Notes under the pieces: generated by a model | Told to the model about the DNA's origin: nothing | The model's input: the letters and a program-made list of their open reading frames with translations, nothing else | The model's database searches: none | Position numbers and translations under genes: made by a program | Part shown: piece by piece, positions 1 through 8,520 of the stretch | Layout: every line of letters begins with the position of its first letter | Numbering within the stretch: position 1 is the stretch's first letter | Assembly: GCF_001887595.1 (NCBI RefSeq) | Contig: NZ_CP017480.1 | Coordinates: 4,492,001 to 4,556,000 of the forward strand | DNA length: 64,000 bases | Source of the DNA: Luteibacter rhizovicinus DSM 16549 | GTDB taxonomy: Bacteria; Pseudomonadota; Gammaproteobacteria; Xanthomonadales; Rhodanobacteraceae | Direction of reading: 5' to 3'

Positions 1-1
1 G

Positions 2-808
2 CGAAGCGACATCGTGAACCTGGCGCTGTCCAGCCGTATTCGTACGGACGACGACGCCATGTACCTCTCCATCCCCTATTTCGCCGATACCGACAACGGC
101 CACTATCCCGGCCCGGTCGGCATCGTCGTGACCAACCACGTGCTCATGACGCTGCGCTTCGCCGAGTCGCCCGCGTTCAAGCTGGCCAGCGACAGCTGCC
201 ACGAGCATCGCTGGGAATCCAGCGCCGACGTGCTCGCGACCCTGATCGAAGCCATCGTGAACCTCTCCGCGCAGCGCATGGAAGATGTCTCGGCCGAGCT
301 GAAGAAGCTCTCCGACCGCGTATTCACCCCGGAGCGGCTCGGCACCCCGCTGCTGCGCGACATCATGCTGGAGATCGGCCGGCTCGAAGGCCTGCAGGCA
401 CGCAACCGCTCGTCCATGCTGGGCGTGCAGCGCATCGTCTCCTTCGTACGCGCCAAGAAACCGGAGTGGATGTCCGACAACGTGGAAGTGCGCCTGCGCG
501 TGGTCGACCATGACCTGCGCACGCTGGACGAGTTCGACGACCAGCTCACCAACAAGCTGCAGTTCCTGCTCGATGCCACGCTCGGTTTCATCAGTACCGA
601 CCAGAACCACGTGATGAAGGTGCTGACGGTCGCCTCGGTCGCGACCATTCCACCGATCATCCTGGCCGGCATCTGGGGCATGAACTTCAAGGACATGCCC
701 GAGCTCAACATGCCCTACGGCTATCCCATCGCGCTGGGCGTGATCATCCTCAGCACGCTCCTGCCGGTGTGGTTCTTCAAGTGGCGAGGCTGGTGGTCGG
801 GAGACTGA
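2..808 (+). CDS. corA: CorA-family magnesium/cobalt channel, 5' partial
   Basis: C-terminal part of a CorA-type inner-membrane channel for Mg2+ and related divalent ions. The reading frame is open back to base 2, so the true start lies outside the window and the GTG at 14 is unlikely to be a start; roughly 40-50 residues are missing compared with the usual length of about 320. A long helical cytoplasmic region is followed by two membrane helices (about 610-688 and 721-783). The first ends in WGMN (674-685), the GMN signature of the family's pore loop. A short Trp/Lys/Arg-rich tail follows the second helix, as is normal. The next gene starts 4 bp downstream, which suggests co-transcription. 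Confidence 0.9.
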   Translation, partial: RSDIVNLALSSRIRTDDDAMYLSIPYFADTDNGHYPGPVGIVVTNHVLMTLRFAESPAFKLASDSCHEHRWESSADVLATLIEAIVNLSAQRMEDVSAELKKLSDRVFTPERLGTPLLRDIMLEIGRLEGLQARNRSSMLGVQRIVSFVRAKKPEWMSDNVEVRLRVVDHDLRTLDEFDDQLTNKLQFLLDATLGFISTDQNHVMKVLTVASVATIPPIILAGIWGMNFKDMPELNMPYGYPIALGVIILSTLLPVWFFKWRGWWSGD

Positions 809-812
809 GCCG

Positions 813-1742
813 ATGACGGCCTTCGCGCGGCTGCTCCGTCCTGCCTCTGCGCCGATCCGGCGCTGGGTGCTCACGGCGTTTCCGCGGCCGCCCTCCGGCG
901 GCATCGATTACGAACACCCAGCCGGCGACCCGGGCCTGTTCGGCCCCTCCAGCGTGACCTGGCGCATGCATTCGGATTTCTGCGGCATGCTCGCCGGGGG
1001 CCTCTGTGCGCTCTACCTGCAACTGCTGCATCCGCGCGCCCTGGCCGGCGTGTGGGATCACTCCAATTTCCGCGAGGATCTGGTCGGCCGCCTGCGCCGG
1101 ACCACGGCCTTTGTCGGCGCGACCACCTATGCCCCGACCCACGACGCCCAGGCGATGATCGAGCGCGTCCGCACGATCCATGGCCACGTGCGTGGACTGG
1201 ACGAGGCGGGCCTTCCCTACGCCGCTGACGATCCGGACCTGCTCACCTGGGTGCACGTCAGCGAGATGTCGAGCTTCCTCGCCGGCTACCGGTCCTACGG
1301 GCCCATGACCGTGTCCGCCCCGGTGGCCGACGCCTATCTCGACGAGACACGGCGCGTGGCCGAAGCCCTGGGCGCACGCGATGTCCCCCGTTCGGTCGCC
1401 GAGATGGATGCGTATATCGCGCGCGTCCTGCCGTCGCTGGTGTTCGGCGAGCGATCGCGGGTCGTGCTCGAGGTGCTCGGCCGACTGGATCTGCCGGTAC
1501 CGATGGCCGGGCTTTCGCGCGACCTCTTCCTGCACGCGGGAGCAGCACTGCTGCCCGACTGGGCCGCGTCGTTGTTGCAGAGGAGCGACGCCGACCTGCG
1601 CAAGGCGAAGCTGGCCCGTGGCACCCTGCGCGGCATGGCCCCGCTTTTCCGCGTGGCGCTGACCGAGGGGGTGGCCTCACGCTCCTGCCGCCGGGTGGGA
1701 GTCGACCCGGGGCTGCTCTCGCACTGGCCGCTTCAGGCCTGA
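813..1742 (+). CDS. DUF2236 / MpaB-type oxygenase family protein
   Basis: A 309-residue protein of the DUF2236 family, which includes mycophenolic-acid MpaB and the latex-clearing heme oxygenases. The family trait visible here is the N-terminal half with WRMHSDF, then LLHPRALAGVWDHS, then a stretch with YAPTHDA and IHGHVRG; the conserved histidines in these motifs are candidates for heme ligation. There is no signal peptide. It starts 4 bp after the corA stop, so the two are probably co-transcribed, but nothing links them in function. The substrate is unknown. Family assignment is from motif recognition; oxygenase activity is inferred from distant relatives only. Confidence 0.75.
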   Translation: MTAFARLLRPASAPIRRWVLTAFPRPPSGGIDYEHPAGDPGLFGPSSVTWRMHSDFCGMLAGGLCALYLQLLHPRALAGVWDHSNFREDLVGRLRRTTAFVGATTYAPTHDAQAMIERVRTIHGHVRGLDEAGLPYAADDPDLLTWVHVSEMSSFLAGYRSYGPMTVSAPVADAYLDETRRVAEALGARDVPRSVAEMDAYIARVLPSLVFGERSRVVLEVLGRLDLPVPMAGLSRDLFLHAGAALLPDWAASLLQRSDADLRKAKLARGTLRGMAPLFRVALTEGVASRSCRRVGVDPGLLSHWPLQA

Positions 1743-1825
1743 CGCCATACCTGACTCCATCACATTCGTGAAGACGGAAAAGCGGAACCCGTTCTCACTT
1801 TCCTTAGTTCTTGCCGAATATGCTC

Positions 1826-1852
1826 TAAAGTTATCGGCTGCGGTGCCGCTAA
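1826..1852 (+). promoter_or_regulatory. Sigma-28 (FliA)-type promoter before the GGDEF gene
   Basis: TAAAGTTA (1826-1833), an 11-base spacer and GCCGCTAA (1845-1852). The enterobacterial FliA consensus is TAAAGTTT-N11-GCCGATAA, so 14 of 16 positions agree with exact spacing. It points to the diguanylate cyclase gene at 1997 and predicts a start point near 1860, giving a leader of about 135 nt. Confidence 0.6.
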
Positions 1853-1996
1853 CACCTTCGAGGTAACGCGGTGGGAAACCACCGTAGTGACACCAACAAG
1901 GGACGCGCATCACGCGTGTCCGACTCGGGGGAGGATGGGGTCGGTGCCAGCCAGTTGCTCATATAGCGGACGCCAGGTCGCCGGGGACATGCGCTC
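1853..1996 (+). promoter_or_regulatory. Structured untranslated leader of the GGDEF gene
   Basis: The interval between the sigma-28-like promoter and the ATG at 1997 folds into successive hairpins: ACCttcgAGGT near 1853-1863, CGGTGGgaaaCCACCG at 1869-1884, and GACGCGC/GCGTGTC enclosing a five-base loop at 1902-1920. I do not recognise a known riboswitch. It lacks the CCGCCTGGGC end of the ZTP motif and the conserved cores of c-di-GMP-I/II aptamers. It could be a regulatory leader or simply stable untranslated RNA. Confidence 0.35.
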
Positions 1997-3070
1997 ATGA
2001 GGTCTCCATGGCATTCGCTTGCCGGTGGCCCGCCGGAGTCGCGCCTGCTCGCCTCCGTGGCCGAGTTCACCCACCACCGCGACATCGATGCGCTCGACCA
2101 CAGCCTGGTCCTGTCGCTGGCCGAATTGATCTCGGTCAGCAGCGTGACCCTGTGCAAGCGCGGCGAAAGCCTGCAGCTGCCGGTGGATTCGATCGTGGTC
2201 TGCTCGCGCAATGCCGCCGGCGCCTTCGTCGTCGAAGCCCTGGACCCTTCCCGTGACGGCGACCCGATCGACACGATCGTCTGCGCCATGGAAACCCTCG
2301 AAGCGATCAGCGATGTCACCGAGGACGGCACCTGCCGCCTGGTCATCCCGATCCAGCGCGACCATGCCGCCATCGGCGCCCTGATGCTGGAGTCGGAAGA
2401 CTCGCTCGACGGCGTGCGCAACATGGTCGAAGGCTACGCCCGCATCTACGGCAACTACATCGCCCTGCTCAACGAGAGCGAGCGCGACAAGCTCACCGGC
2501 CTGTACAACCGGCGCAGTTTCGAGCAACGCCTGCAACGCCTGCTCAAGCTGCAGCGCCAGCGTGCCCGCGCCGCGGCCAAGGGCGAAGACGAGCGCCGCC
2601 TGCCCTTCGAGGCCGACGTCTCGCAGATCTGGCTGGCCATCCTCGACATCGACCACTTCAAGCGCATCAACGACACCTACGGCCATGTGTACGGCGACGA
2701 GGTCATCCTGATGCTCGCCCAGCAGATGCGGCACAGCTTCCGCCAGAGCGACGTGCTGTTCCGTTTCGGCGGCGAAGAATTCGTCATGCTCATCGCCGCG
2801 CAGGACGAACGCGTCGCGCACATGGCGCTCGATCGCTTCCGCCACTTCGTCGCCGAGCATGCGTTCCCGCAGGTCGGCCACGTCACGGTCAGCATCGGCT
2901 ATGCCCGCATCACCGAGAACGACTACCCCGAGATCGTGCTCGACCGTGCGGACAAGGCGCTGTACTTCGCCAAGGAAAACGGGCGGAACAGCGTGCACGG
3001 CTACGAGGCCCTGACCGAGCGCGGCGAACTGGGCGCCGCCGTAGCCCTCGGAAGCATCGACCTGTTCTAG
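1997..3070 (+). CDS. Diguanylate cyclase with N-terminal GAF-like sensor
   Basis: A 357-residue soluble protein. Residues about 1-160 form a GAF-like sensory region and residues about 165-335 a GGDEF domain that makes cyclic di-GMP from two GTP. The active-site loop is GGEEF (258-262), with the Mg2+/GTP motif LDIDHFKRINDTYGH upstream. RQSD at 249-252 lies exactly five residues before the signature, so the RxxD inhibitory site is present and product feedback is likely. Start: ATG 1997; a second ATG at 2008 is in another frame. The sigma-28-like promoter upstream suggests expression with late flagellar genes. The C-terminal tail of about 20 residues has no motif. Confidence 0.9.
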   Translation: MRSPWHSLAGGPPESRLLASVAEFTHHRDIDALDHSLVLSLAELISVSSVTLCKRGESLQLPVDSIVVCSRNAAGAFVVEALDPSRDGDPIDTIVCAMETLEAISDVTEDGTCRLVIPIQRDHAAIGALMLESEDSLDGVRNMVEGYARIYGNYIALLNESERDKLTGLYNRRSFEQRLQRLLKLQRQRARAAAKGEDERRLPFEADVSQIWLAILDIDHFKRINDTYGHVYGDEVILMLAQQMRHSFRQSDVLFRFGGEEFVMLIAAQDERVAHMALDRFRHFVAEHAFPQVGHVTVSIGYARITENDYPEIVLDRADKALYFAKENGRNSVHGYEALTERGELGAAVALGSIDLF

Positions 3071-3078
3071 TGCTCCTT

Positions 3079-3117
3079 GTGGGAGCCGATTCATCGGCGA
3101 ATGGGTGCTTGCGACCC
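3079..3117. repeat. REP-like extragenic palindrome (single unit)
   Basis: GTGGGAGCCGATTCATCGGC followed by gaatgggtgcttgcgaccc. The core GCCGAT-TC-ATCGGC is a perfect hairpin headed by GTGG. The unit runs into the 3' end of the alkB-like gene and supplies its last codons and TGA stop. Confidence 0.8.
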
Positions 3118-3687
3118 CTTCACCCGAAACGCCAGGCTGATCCTCGGTCCCACCTCGCCGCGCGCCTTGGGGATCCCATGATCCCAATGAAACTGCGTTG
3201 CGTAGCTCATCGCCAGCAGGCTGCCCGACTCCAGTTTCACGTCGAACTTCCGCTTGGGCGACTCGCGCTCGCGCAAGGTCATCGTCCGCGTGGCACCCAG
3301 CGAGAGCAGCGTGATCGGCGCGCCCTCGGCCAGTTCCTCGATGTGATCGTTATGCGGTGCGACGCTGTCGCGTCCATCGCGATAGAGGTTCAGGCCCACC
3401 GAGGTAAATGGGGTGCCCGTCGCCGCGACAACCTCGCGGCCCGCATCGCGCAGCACCGGCGGCAAGGCGGGATCGTCCAGTGCGTAATGCTGCACCAGCC
3501 GGGGCACATCCACGTCGCGGCCATACATCTCGCGTCGTTTCGCCTGCCATGGAACCTCGGCCAGCAAGGTAGCGAACCACGCCTCCGCCAGTGACGGGGA
3601 AATCACACCCGGCTCATACGCGAACCGCCCGTGGTCGTCATCGACGATCACGAGCGGTTCGGGAGCGAAAAGACCGCCTTGCGACAT
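3091..3687 (-). CDS. AlkB-type 2-oxoglutarate/Fe(II) dioxygenase
   Basis: A 198-residue AlkB-family dioxygenase of the ALKBH2/3-like short type, expected to remove alkyl lesions from nucleic-acid bases by oxidation. The iron-binding facial triad is visible as HNDHIEEL (H and D) and HWDHGIPK (second H); it is followed by GPRISLAFR, whose arginines bind 2-oxoglutarate. The N-terminal part has the FAYEPGVIS and PWQAKRREMYG stretches that form the nucleotide-recognition lid. The last eight codons and the stop come from the REP unit at 3079-3117, so the C-terminus may have been replaced when the repeat landed there. Eight bases separate it from the upstream sodC stop. Confidence 0.88.
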   Translation of the reverse strand: MSQGGLFAPEPLVIVDDDHGRFAYEPGVISPSLAEAWFATLLAEVPWQAKRREMYGRDVDVPRLVQHYALDDPALPPVLRDAGREVVAATGTPFTSVGLNLYRDGRDSVAPHNDHIEELAEGAPITLLSLGATRTMTLRERESPKRKFDVKLESGSLLAMSYATQFHWDHGIPKARGEVGPRISLAFRVKGSQAPIRR

Positions 3688-3694
3688 TCGACCC

Positions 3695-4237
3695 TTACTT
3701 GATCACGCCGCAAGCGATGCGCGCACCGCCGCCGCCGAGCGGAGCCGGCTCGTCGGCGTAGTTGTCGCCACCGGCGTGGATCATCAGCGAATGGCCCTTC
3801 AGCGTGGCCAGGGTCTTCAGGTGGGGTGCGGTGACGGCGGTGGTGTCCGTGCCATCGGCGCCCACGGTGATGCGCGGCAGATCGCCTTCGTGGCCCATCG
3901 CGTCCGGACCTTCGTGCTTGCCGGTCTTCATCGGGTCGTAGTGACCGCCAGCCGCGAGGGCCGCACCCTTCTTGCCATCCTTCTCGCCCGGATCGCAGCT
4001 GGCCTTCTCATGCAGGTGGAAGCCATGCTCGCCCGGCGGCAGACCCTTGAGGTTCGGGGTAAAGACCAGGCCGCCCGCGGACTGCGTCACGGTGACGGTG
4101 CCGACCGAGGCGCCCGCGCCATCGGCGGTGACGACCGTCATCGGGACGACGACGCTCTTGTCGACCACGTCGGCCGCGTGGGTCACGGAACCGGCGAAGA
4201 GGCTGGCGACGGCAACGGCAATAGCGATCTTGGTCAT
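3695..4237 (-). CDS. sodC: Periplasmic Cu,Zn superoxide dismutase
   Basis: A 180-residue SodC that converts superoxide to peroxide in the periplasm. The start is the ATG at 4237, followed by a Sec signal peptide of about 21 residues ending THAADVV; the longer open frame upstream to 4315 has no family similarity. Copper and zinc ligands are visible in [25 protein letters not shown] and GHEGDLP; the C-terminal part carries [23 protein letters not shown] and IACGVIK. The two cysteines (HEKASCD and RIACG) make the conserved disulfide. GGAGCACC just before the ATG is a plausible ribosome site. It precedes alkB-like by 8 bp, so the two may form a stress operon. Confidence 0.93.
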   Translation of the reverse strand: MTKIAIAVAVASLFAGSVTHAADVVDKSVVVPMTVVTADGAGASVGTVTVTQSAGGLVFTPNLKGLPPGEHGFHLHEKASCDPGEKDGKKGAALAAGGHYDPMKTGKHEGPDAMGHEGDLPRITVGADGTDTTAVTAPHLKTLATLKGHSLMIHAGGDNYADEPAPLGGGGARIACGVIK

Positions 4238-4321
4238 GGGGTGCTCCTTGGGGTCATGAGGACTCCCGGATACTGCACCCTGCGTGGACAGGGCGTCCAC
4301 AGGCTGCCGATCCATGCTTTG

Positions 4322-4402
4322 GTAGGAGCCGATTCATCGGCGATCCCGCGGCAGCGGGCCGGGGTGAGGCTAGCACCCGATCGCCGATGAATCGGCTCCT
4401 AC
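4322..4402. repeat. REP-like inverted pair
   Basis: GTAGGAGCCGATTCATCGGC on the plus strand faces its inverse CCGATGAATCGGCTCCTAC, separated by tcccgcggcagcgggcc and ggctagcaccc. This is the head-to-head arrangement seen repeatedly in the window. It lies between sodC and rsuA and may also end transcription. Confidence 0.85.
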
Positions 4403-4416
4403 CACAGCTGGCGGCC

Positions 4417-5121
4417 TCAAGAGCCAGCGAAAATCCTGGCGGTGTCTTCCGCAGTTAGCTGACGCCACTCACCGGAAGCCAGGCCGTCGAGGGTCAAGCC
4501 ACCCAGGGCGACGCGCTCAAGGGTTTCCACGTGGTTGCCGATGGCGGCGAACATGCGGCGGACCTGGTGGTAGCGACCTTCGGTGAGCGCCAGACGAATG
4601 TGGCGGGGACCGAGTACCTCGAGCGTGGCCGGTTCGAGCGGGTCGGTTTCACCGTCGAGCATGAGGGTGCCAGCGGCGAACGTGGCGGCTTCGTCGCCGC
4701 GCAGGTCCTCGGCAAGCGTGGCTTCGTACACCTTGGCCACGGAGGACTTCGGTGAAATGATCCGGTGCAGCAAGGGGCCGTCGTCGGTGAACAGCAACAG
4801 GCCCGAGGTCTCGCGGTCGAGACGACCCACCGTCGACAGGACCGGATTGCGGATGCCGTAACGCGGCGGCAGCAGTTCGTAGACGAGGCGACCGACGTCC
4901 TTGCGCGAGCACGTGTAGCCAGCCGGCTTGTTCAACATGATCAGCATGCCGGCCGGCGGGTCCAGCGGCTCGCCTTCGAAGCGGACGTCCGCATGCTCGA
5001 CCTTGTCGTCGGCGTAGAGCACCTCACCCGAGGCATCGGTGACGACACCTTCGCGAAACAGCGCGGCGACTTGTTTGCGGCTGCCATAGCCGAGGTTCGC
5101 CAACAGGCGCACGAGTTTCAT
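4417..5121 (-). CDS. rsuA: 16S rRNA pseudouridine(516) synthase RsuA
   Basis: A 234-residue RsuA-type pseudouridine synthase. An N-terminal S4 RNA-binding domain (MKLVRLLANLGYGSRKQV, about residues 1-60) precedes the catalytic domain. The catalytic aspartate sits in GRLDRETSGLLLFTDDG. The C-terminal GRYHQVRRMFAAIGNHV motif is typical. Start: ATG 5121, which overlaps the TGA of the upstream methyltransferase gene (ATGA); the 24 extra in-frame residues upstream are not part of the family. The overlap implies translational coupling with a second rRNA-modification gene. RsuA normally modifies U516 of 16S rRNA; RluE/RluF-like specificity cannot be excluded from sequence reading. Confidence 0.85.
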   Translation of the reverse strand: MKLVRLLANLGYGSRKQVAALFREGVVTDASGEVLYADDKVEHADVRFEGEPLDPPAGMLIMLNKPAGYTCSRKDVGRLVYELLPPRYGIRNPVLSTVGRLDRETSGLLLFTDDGPLLHRIISPKSSVAKVYEATLAEDLRGDEAATFAAGTLMLDGETDPLEPATLEVLGPRHIRLALTEGRYHQVRRMFAAIGNHVETLERVALGGLTLDGLASGEWRQLTAEDTARIFAGS

Positions 5122-6176
5122 CGACGAGGCTCCTTCGCTTCGATCACTTTGAACCCGTCGCGCTCGGCGACGGGTCGAACATGGGTGAAGCACGCTTCGA
5201 GCGTGGCTTCGTAGGCGAGATGCCGGTTGGCGACCATCCAGAAGCGCCCCTGCGGCGACAACGCGCGCGCGGCGACCGCAATGAAGGCACGCCCCAGCTC
5301 CGGCTGGTCGGCGCGCCCCTGGTGAAAGGGTGGATTGGAAACGATGGCGTCGTAGCCACCGTCGATACCGTGCGTGACGTCATGCCAGTGCACGTTGGCG
5401 GTAACCGCCCTGCCCGTGGCGGCGATCGTCGTGGCGAGGTTCTGCCGGGCCGGTTCGATGGCGCGACCTTCCGCCTCGTACAGATCCACGGCGGTCACGC
5501 CGGGATTCGTGGCGATGACGCGGCAGGCGAGATAGCCGAAGCCCGCGCCGAGATCGCCGACACGGCCCGTGAAGTCGACCGGCAGCACCGAGGCCAACAA
5601 GGCGGAGGCGATGTCGATGCGATCCCAGGCGAACAGGCCACGACGGCTGACGTAGCGCCCCTCGTCGATCGGCAAGGCCTCGTCCAGCGCAAGCCAGGCG
5701 TCCCGCAACGACGAATCGGGCATGGCCCCAGGGCGCGTCCAGAACACGCGGCATTTGTGCTTGGAAAGGTTGGACACCCCGCCGGCCAGCAACGCGAGGT
5801 CGGCCTCGGCGGTCTTCGCGCCTTCCGCATTCGGCACCGCGGCGATCACCACACCGTCGGGCGCCACGCGCGTCATGGCCTGGGCGAACAAGGCCCGCGA
5901 CTCTTCGCGCTGACGGGTGGGCAGGACCATGACGACGGCGAAGCGGCCGTCGGGCACATCCGCACTCACCGCGAAGCCGGAGCGCGCGAGCGCATCCGCC
6001 GCCGGCTTGAACGACTGCTGCAACACCCAGCCGGGACGCCGCTGCTCACGCAGCACGAAACCATCGCGCGCCCGCAGGATCAGCACATCGCCGGACGCCG
6101 GCCAGGCGAGATCGCCCGTAGCGAACGGGACGAACAAGGCATCGAGTGCAGCATCGGAGGCGGAACCAGCGGACAA
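5118..6176 (-). CDS. RsmC/RlmG-like rRNA guanine-N2 methyltransferase
   Basis: A 352-residue protein with a degenerate N-terminal methyltransferase-like domain and a C-terminal SAM-dependent domain (about residues 190-345). Visible are the SAM-binding GRVGDLGAGFGYLAC and the catalytic NPPFH motif (IVSNPPFHQGRAD) used by N2-guanine rRNA methyltransferases. This two-domain layout and length match RsmC (16S m2G1207) and RlmG (23S m2G1835); I cannot tell which. The only start in frame after the upstream stop is a TTG at 6176. Its end overlaps rsuA by 4 bp, forming a small rRNA-modification operon. Confidence 0.8.
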   Translation of the reverse strand: MSAGSASDAALDALFVPFATGDLAWPASGDVLILRARDGFVLREQRRPGWVLQQSFKPAADALARSGFAVSADVPDGRFAVVMVLPTRQREESRALFAQAMTRVAPDGVVIAAVPNAEGAKTAEADLALLAGGVSNLSKHKCRVFWTRPGAMPDSSLRDAWLALDEALPIDEGRYVSRRGLFAWDRIDIASALLASVLPVDFTGRVGDLGAGFGYLACRVIATNPGVTAVDLYEAEGRAIEPARQNLATTIAATGRAVTANVHWHDVTHGIDGGYDAIVSNPPFHQGRADQPELGRAFIAVAARALSPQGRFWMVANRHLAYEATLEACFTHVRPVAERDGFKVIEAKEPRR

Positions 6177-6227
6177 CGCGAAGGCCTGAAAGGGATATCC
6201 GGGCCGCCGATTCTACCCCGTGGTGGG

Positions 6228-7781
6228 TCAGCTACTGCAGGAAAGCATGGAGCAGCCGACCCGATCGCGCGCCCATTCCGGCCGGCGACCGGCCAGGTGA
6301 TCCCTGCCCGGCTGCTCGTCGTAGGGCCGACGCAAGGTTTCCATGAGCTCGTGCAGGGGCGCGTAGTCGCCCTGCTCCGCGCTGTCGATCACCTGCTGCG
6401 CGAGGTAGTTGCGCAGCACGTAACGCGGGTTGCTGGCATGCATCAGGGCCAGCCGCTCCGACGCCGGCGACGCCTCCGCACGGACGCGCTCCGCATAGCG
6501 CTGCAGCCACGCACCCAGCGCCTCCTGCGTCGCCACCCGTTTCTCGTCCTCGTAAAAAGCGGCCCCGACCACGCCCGGATGCGGCGCGTCGAGATCGAGC
6601 AGCGCCAGGTCGCGGTAGAAGATCGTCATGTCCATGCCGCCCAGCGTCAGCAGGCCACGGAGATCGGCGACCAGCGCCTCGTCGCCCTCCCGGGTGGTGA
6701 CGAGGCCGAGCTTGGCCGCGGAGAACGCGGCATCGGTGGCTTCGAACACTTCCACGTAGCGGTCCAGGCCATCCTGAAGCGCCTCCACCCCGGTGAACAG
6801 CGGCGACAGTGCCTGGGCCAGCCGCTGCAGGTTCCAGTACGCCACACGTGGCTGGTGACCGAAGCGGTAACGCTTGTGTGCGCGGTCGGTGGTGTTCGGG
6901 GTCCAGTCGGGGTCGAAGTCGTCCACCCAGCCGTAGGGGCCGTAGTCGATGGTCAGGCCGAGGATGGACATGTTGTCCGTGTTCATCACGCCGTGGACGA
7001 AGCCCACGCGCATCCAGTGCGCCATCAGGCGAGCGGTGCGCTCGCAGACTTCGGCGAAAAAGGCGGCGTAACGCGCCTCCCCGTCCAGCCCGGCGAAGGC
7101 CGGATAATGCGTGCCGATGGTGAAGTCGGCCAGCTTCCGCAGCAGGTCGAGGTCGTTACGCGCGGCCGGCAGCTCGAACGAACCGAAGCGGATGAATGAC
7201 GGCGCGACGCGGCAGACGATCGCCCCCGGCTCCAGCGCCGGGTTGCCGTCGTACATCACGTCGCGAAGGACCTCGTCGCCGGTGACCACGAGGGACAGGG
7301 CTCGGGTGGTCGGCACACCGAGGTGATGCATGGCCTCGCTGCACAGGAATTCGCGGATGGACGAACGCAGGACCGCCCGGCCATCGGCGCCACGCGAGTA
7401 AGGTGTGCGACCCGCGCCCTTCAACTGCAGTTCCTGCCGGCCATCGTGGGCCGTGATCACCTCGCCCAGGCCCAGCGCACGGCCGTCGCCGAGTTGGCCG
7501 GCCCAGTTGCCGAACTGGTGACCGCCGTAGGCCATGGCGTAGCCGGTCATGCCCGGCAAGCGCGCGTTGCCCGAGAACACCGCCGCAAAATCCGGCGCAT
7601 CGGGCGAAACGCCAAGCATCGCCGCGACCTCGGTCGAGACCGCGACCAGCCGTGGCGCCGCCACGGGCGTCGGTTCCACCCAGGAGAACGCCGCGCCGAC
7701 GACCTGGCGCGGACCGTTGGAAATTTCGGGGTCGGCCGGCAACTCGCGGACGAAGGCATTGTCGAAGCGCAGGTCTGTCAT
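6228..7781 (-). CDS. selO: Protein adenylyltransferase SelO (YdiU)
   Basis: A 517-residue pseudokinase-fold enzyme that transfers AMP from ATP to Ser/Thr/Tyr of target proteins; in E. coli and eukaryotes it is linked to the oxidative stress response. Signature blocks are [37 protein letters not shown] with [32 protein letters not shown] and [11 protein letters not shown]. The protein ends in the conserved CSS tail; vertebrate SelO has selenocysteine there, and here the residue is a normal Cys codon. Start: ATG 7781 ([11 protein letters not shown]), which agrees with the family N-terminus; an ATG two codons upstream is also possible. The hypothetical gene at 7879 is divergent. Confidence 0.92.
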   Translation of the reverse strand: MTDLRFDNAFVRELPADPEISNGPRQVVGAAFSWVEPTPVAAPRLVAVSTEVAAMLGVSPDAPDFAAVFSGNARLPGMTGYAMAYGGHQFGNWAGQLGDGRALGLGEVITAHDGRQELQLKGAGRTPYSRGADGRAVLRSSIREFLCSEAMHHLGVPTTRALSLVVTGDEVLRDVMYDGNPALEPGAIVCRVAPSFIRFGSFELPAARNDLDLLRKLADFTIGTHYPAFAGLDGEARYAAFFAEVCERTARLMAHWMRVGFVHGVMNTDNMSILGLTIDYGPYGWVDDFDPDWTPNTTDRAHKRYRFGHQPRVAYWNLQRLAQALSPLFTGVEALQDGLDRYVEVFEATDAAFSAAKLGLVTTREGDEALVADLRGLLTLGGMDMTIFYRDLALLDLDAPHPGVVGAAFYEDEKRVATQEALGAWLQRYAERVRAEASPASERLALMHASNPRYVLRNYLAQQVIDSAEQGDYAPLHELMETLRRPYDEQPGRDHLAGRRPEWARDRVGCSMLSCSS

Positions 7782-7878
7782 CGGCATCAGGGGTAGGACG
7801 TTGTTTCCAATATCCGGGCATTCACGGCGCATGCAAGGGCGTCAACTCGTGCAAACTAGCGCCCCTGCTCACCTCGAC

Positions 7879-8520
7879 ATGGCCCCCATGCGTCCGATTC
7901 GCCTCCTGGCCATCCTGCTTGCCGCTGCCCTGGCTTCCGCTGCGGCCGCCGAGCCCGTGAGCGTCCCGCGTAGCGACAAGACCCTGGTCGAGATCATCAA
8001 CTCGACCATGGGCACCCTGCCCAACGCGGTGGATTCCCTGTCCAACAAGCTGCCGGGTGGACTGCATGCCACGGCCGACGCACCGCCGCTCATCGTACGC
8101 AGCGTGCCCTTCGTCACCCGGGACGGCTACCGCGTCAGCGCCTTCGAGGCGCGAGGCTTCAGCGAGGGAGGCGACGTGCCGATGGTGCGTTTCACCTCGA
8201 TCCAGCTCGAGCAGCGGCCCTGCTTCGCGCGCAGCGGCCTGACCGAAGCCTTCCACGCGGCCACCTCGGAAACCAGCCTGCCCGCCGCGCCATCGATGCT
8301 GCCAAACCGCTATATGGTCATGCAGATGCCCTGGGGCCGGCTGTCGTTCGGCAGTTCGCAAGAAAGTGGCGGCTGCATCATCGCCATCGTCGGCGACGCC
8401 ACCGGCGGCCTGGTGGATGCGCACACGCCATTGCCGCTACCGCAGCCCACCACGATGCCCGGCATGCCGGATCTGCGCCGCACCTGGCCGATGCCTGCGG
8501 ACGCCTATCCGGCCGAATAA
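7879..8520 (+). CDS. Periplasmic protein of unknown function
   Basis: A 213-residue protein that I do not recognise. It begins with a clear Sec signal peptide (MRPIRLLAILLAAALASAAA, cleavage near AAA-EPVSV); the ATG at 7879 or that at 7888 could be the start. The mature part has alternating short beta-rich segments (LIVRSVPFVTRDGYRVSAFEA, NRYMVMQMPWGRLSFG), only two cysteines (PCFARS and GGCIIA) that could pair, and a Pro-rich C-terminus. It is divergent from selO. Its 3' end overlaps the convergent PAS-GGDEF-EAL gene by 16 bp, right beside a perfect 22-bp palindrome. Confidence 0.75.
   Translation: MAPMRPIRLLAILLAAALASAAAAEPVSVPRSDKTLVEIINSTMGTLPNAVDSLSNKLPGGLHATADAPPLIVRSVPFVTRDGYRVSAFEARGFSEGGDVPMVRFTSIQLEQRPCFARSGLTEAFHAATSETSLPAAPSMLPNRYMVMQMPWGRLSFGSSQESGGCIIAIVGDATGGLVDAHTPLPLPQPTTMPGMPDLRRTWPMPADAYPAE

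Noticed and set aside
1862..1890. ZTP (pfl) riboswitch, because of the GGTGGGAAACCACC hairpin
   Set aside because: The downstream CCGCCTGGGC block and the usual outer stem are missing, and the gene is not in folate or purine metabolism.
1853..1996. Cyclic di-GMP riboswitch before the diguanylate cyclase gene
   Set aside because: The conserved GEMM-I core and tetraloop-receptor sequences are not present.
6228..6260. Selenocysteine at the SelO C-terminus
   Set aside because: The terminal CSS is encoded by ordinary Cys and Ser codons; no in-frame TGA or SECIS-like hairpin is needed.
5181..7199. Plus-strand open frame of 672 codons opposite the rRNA methyltransferase and selO
   Set aside because: Shadow frame; both minus-strand genes have complete catalytic motifs.
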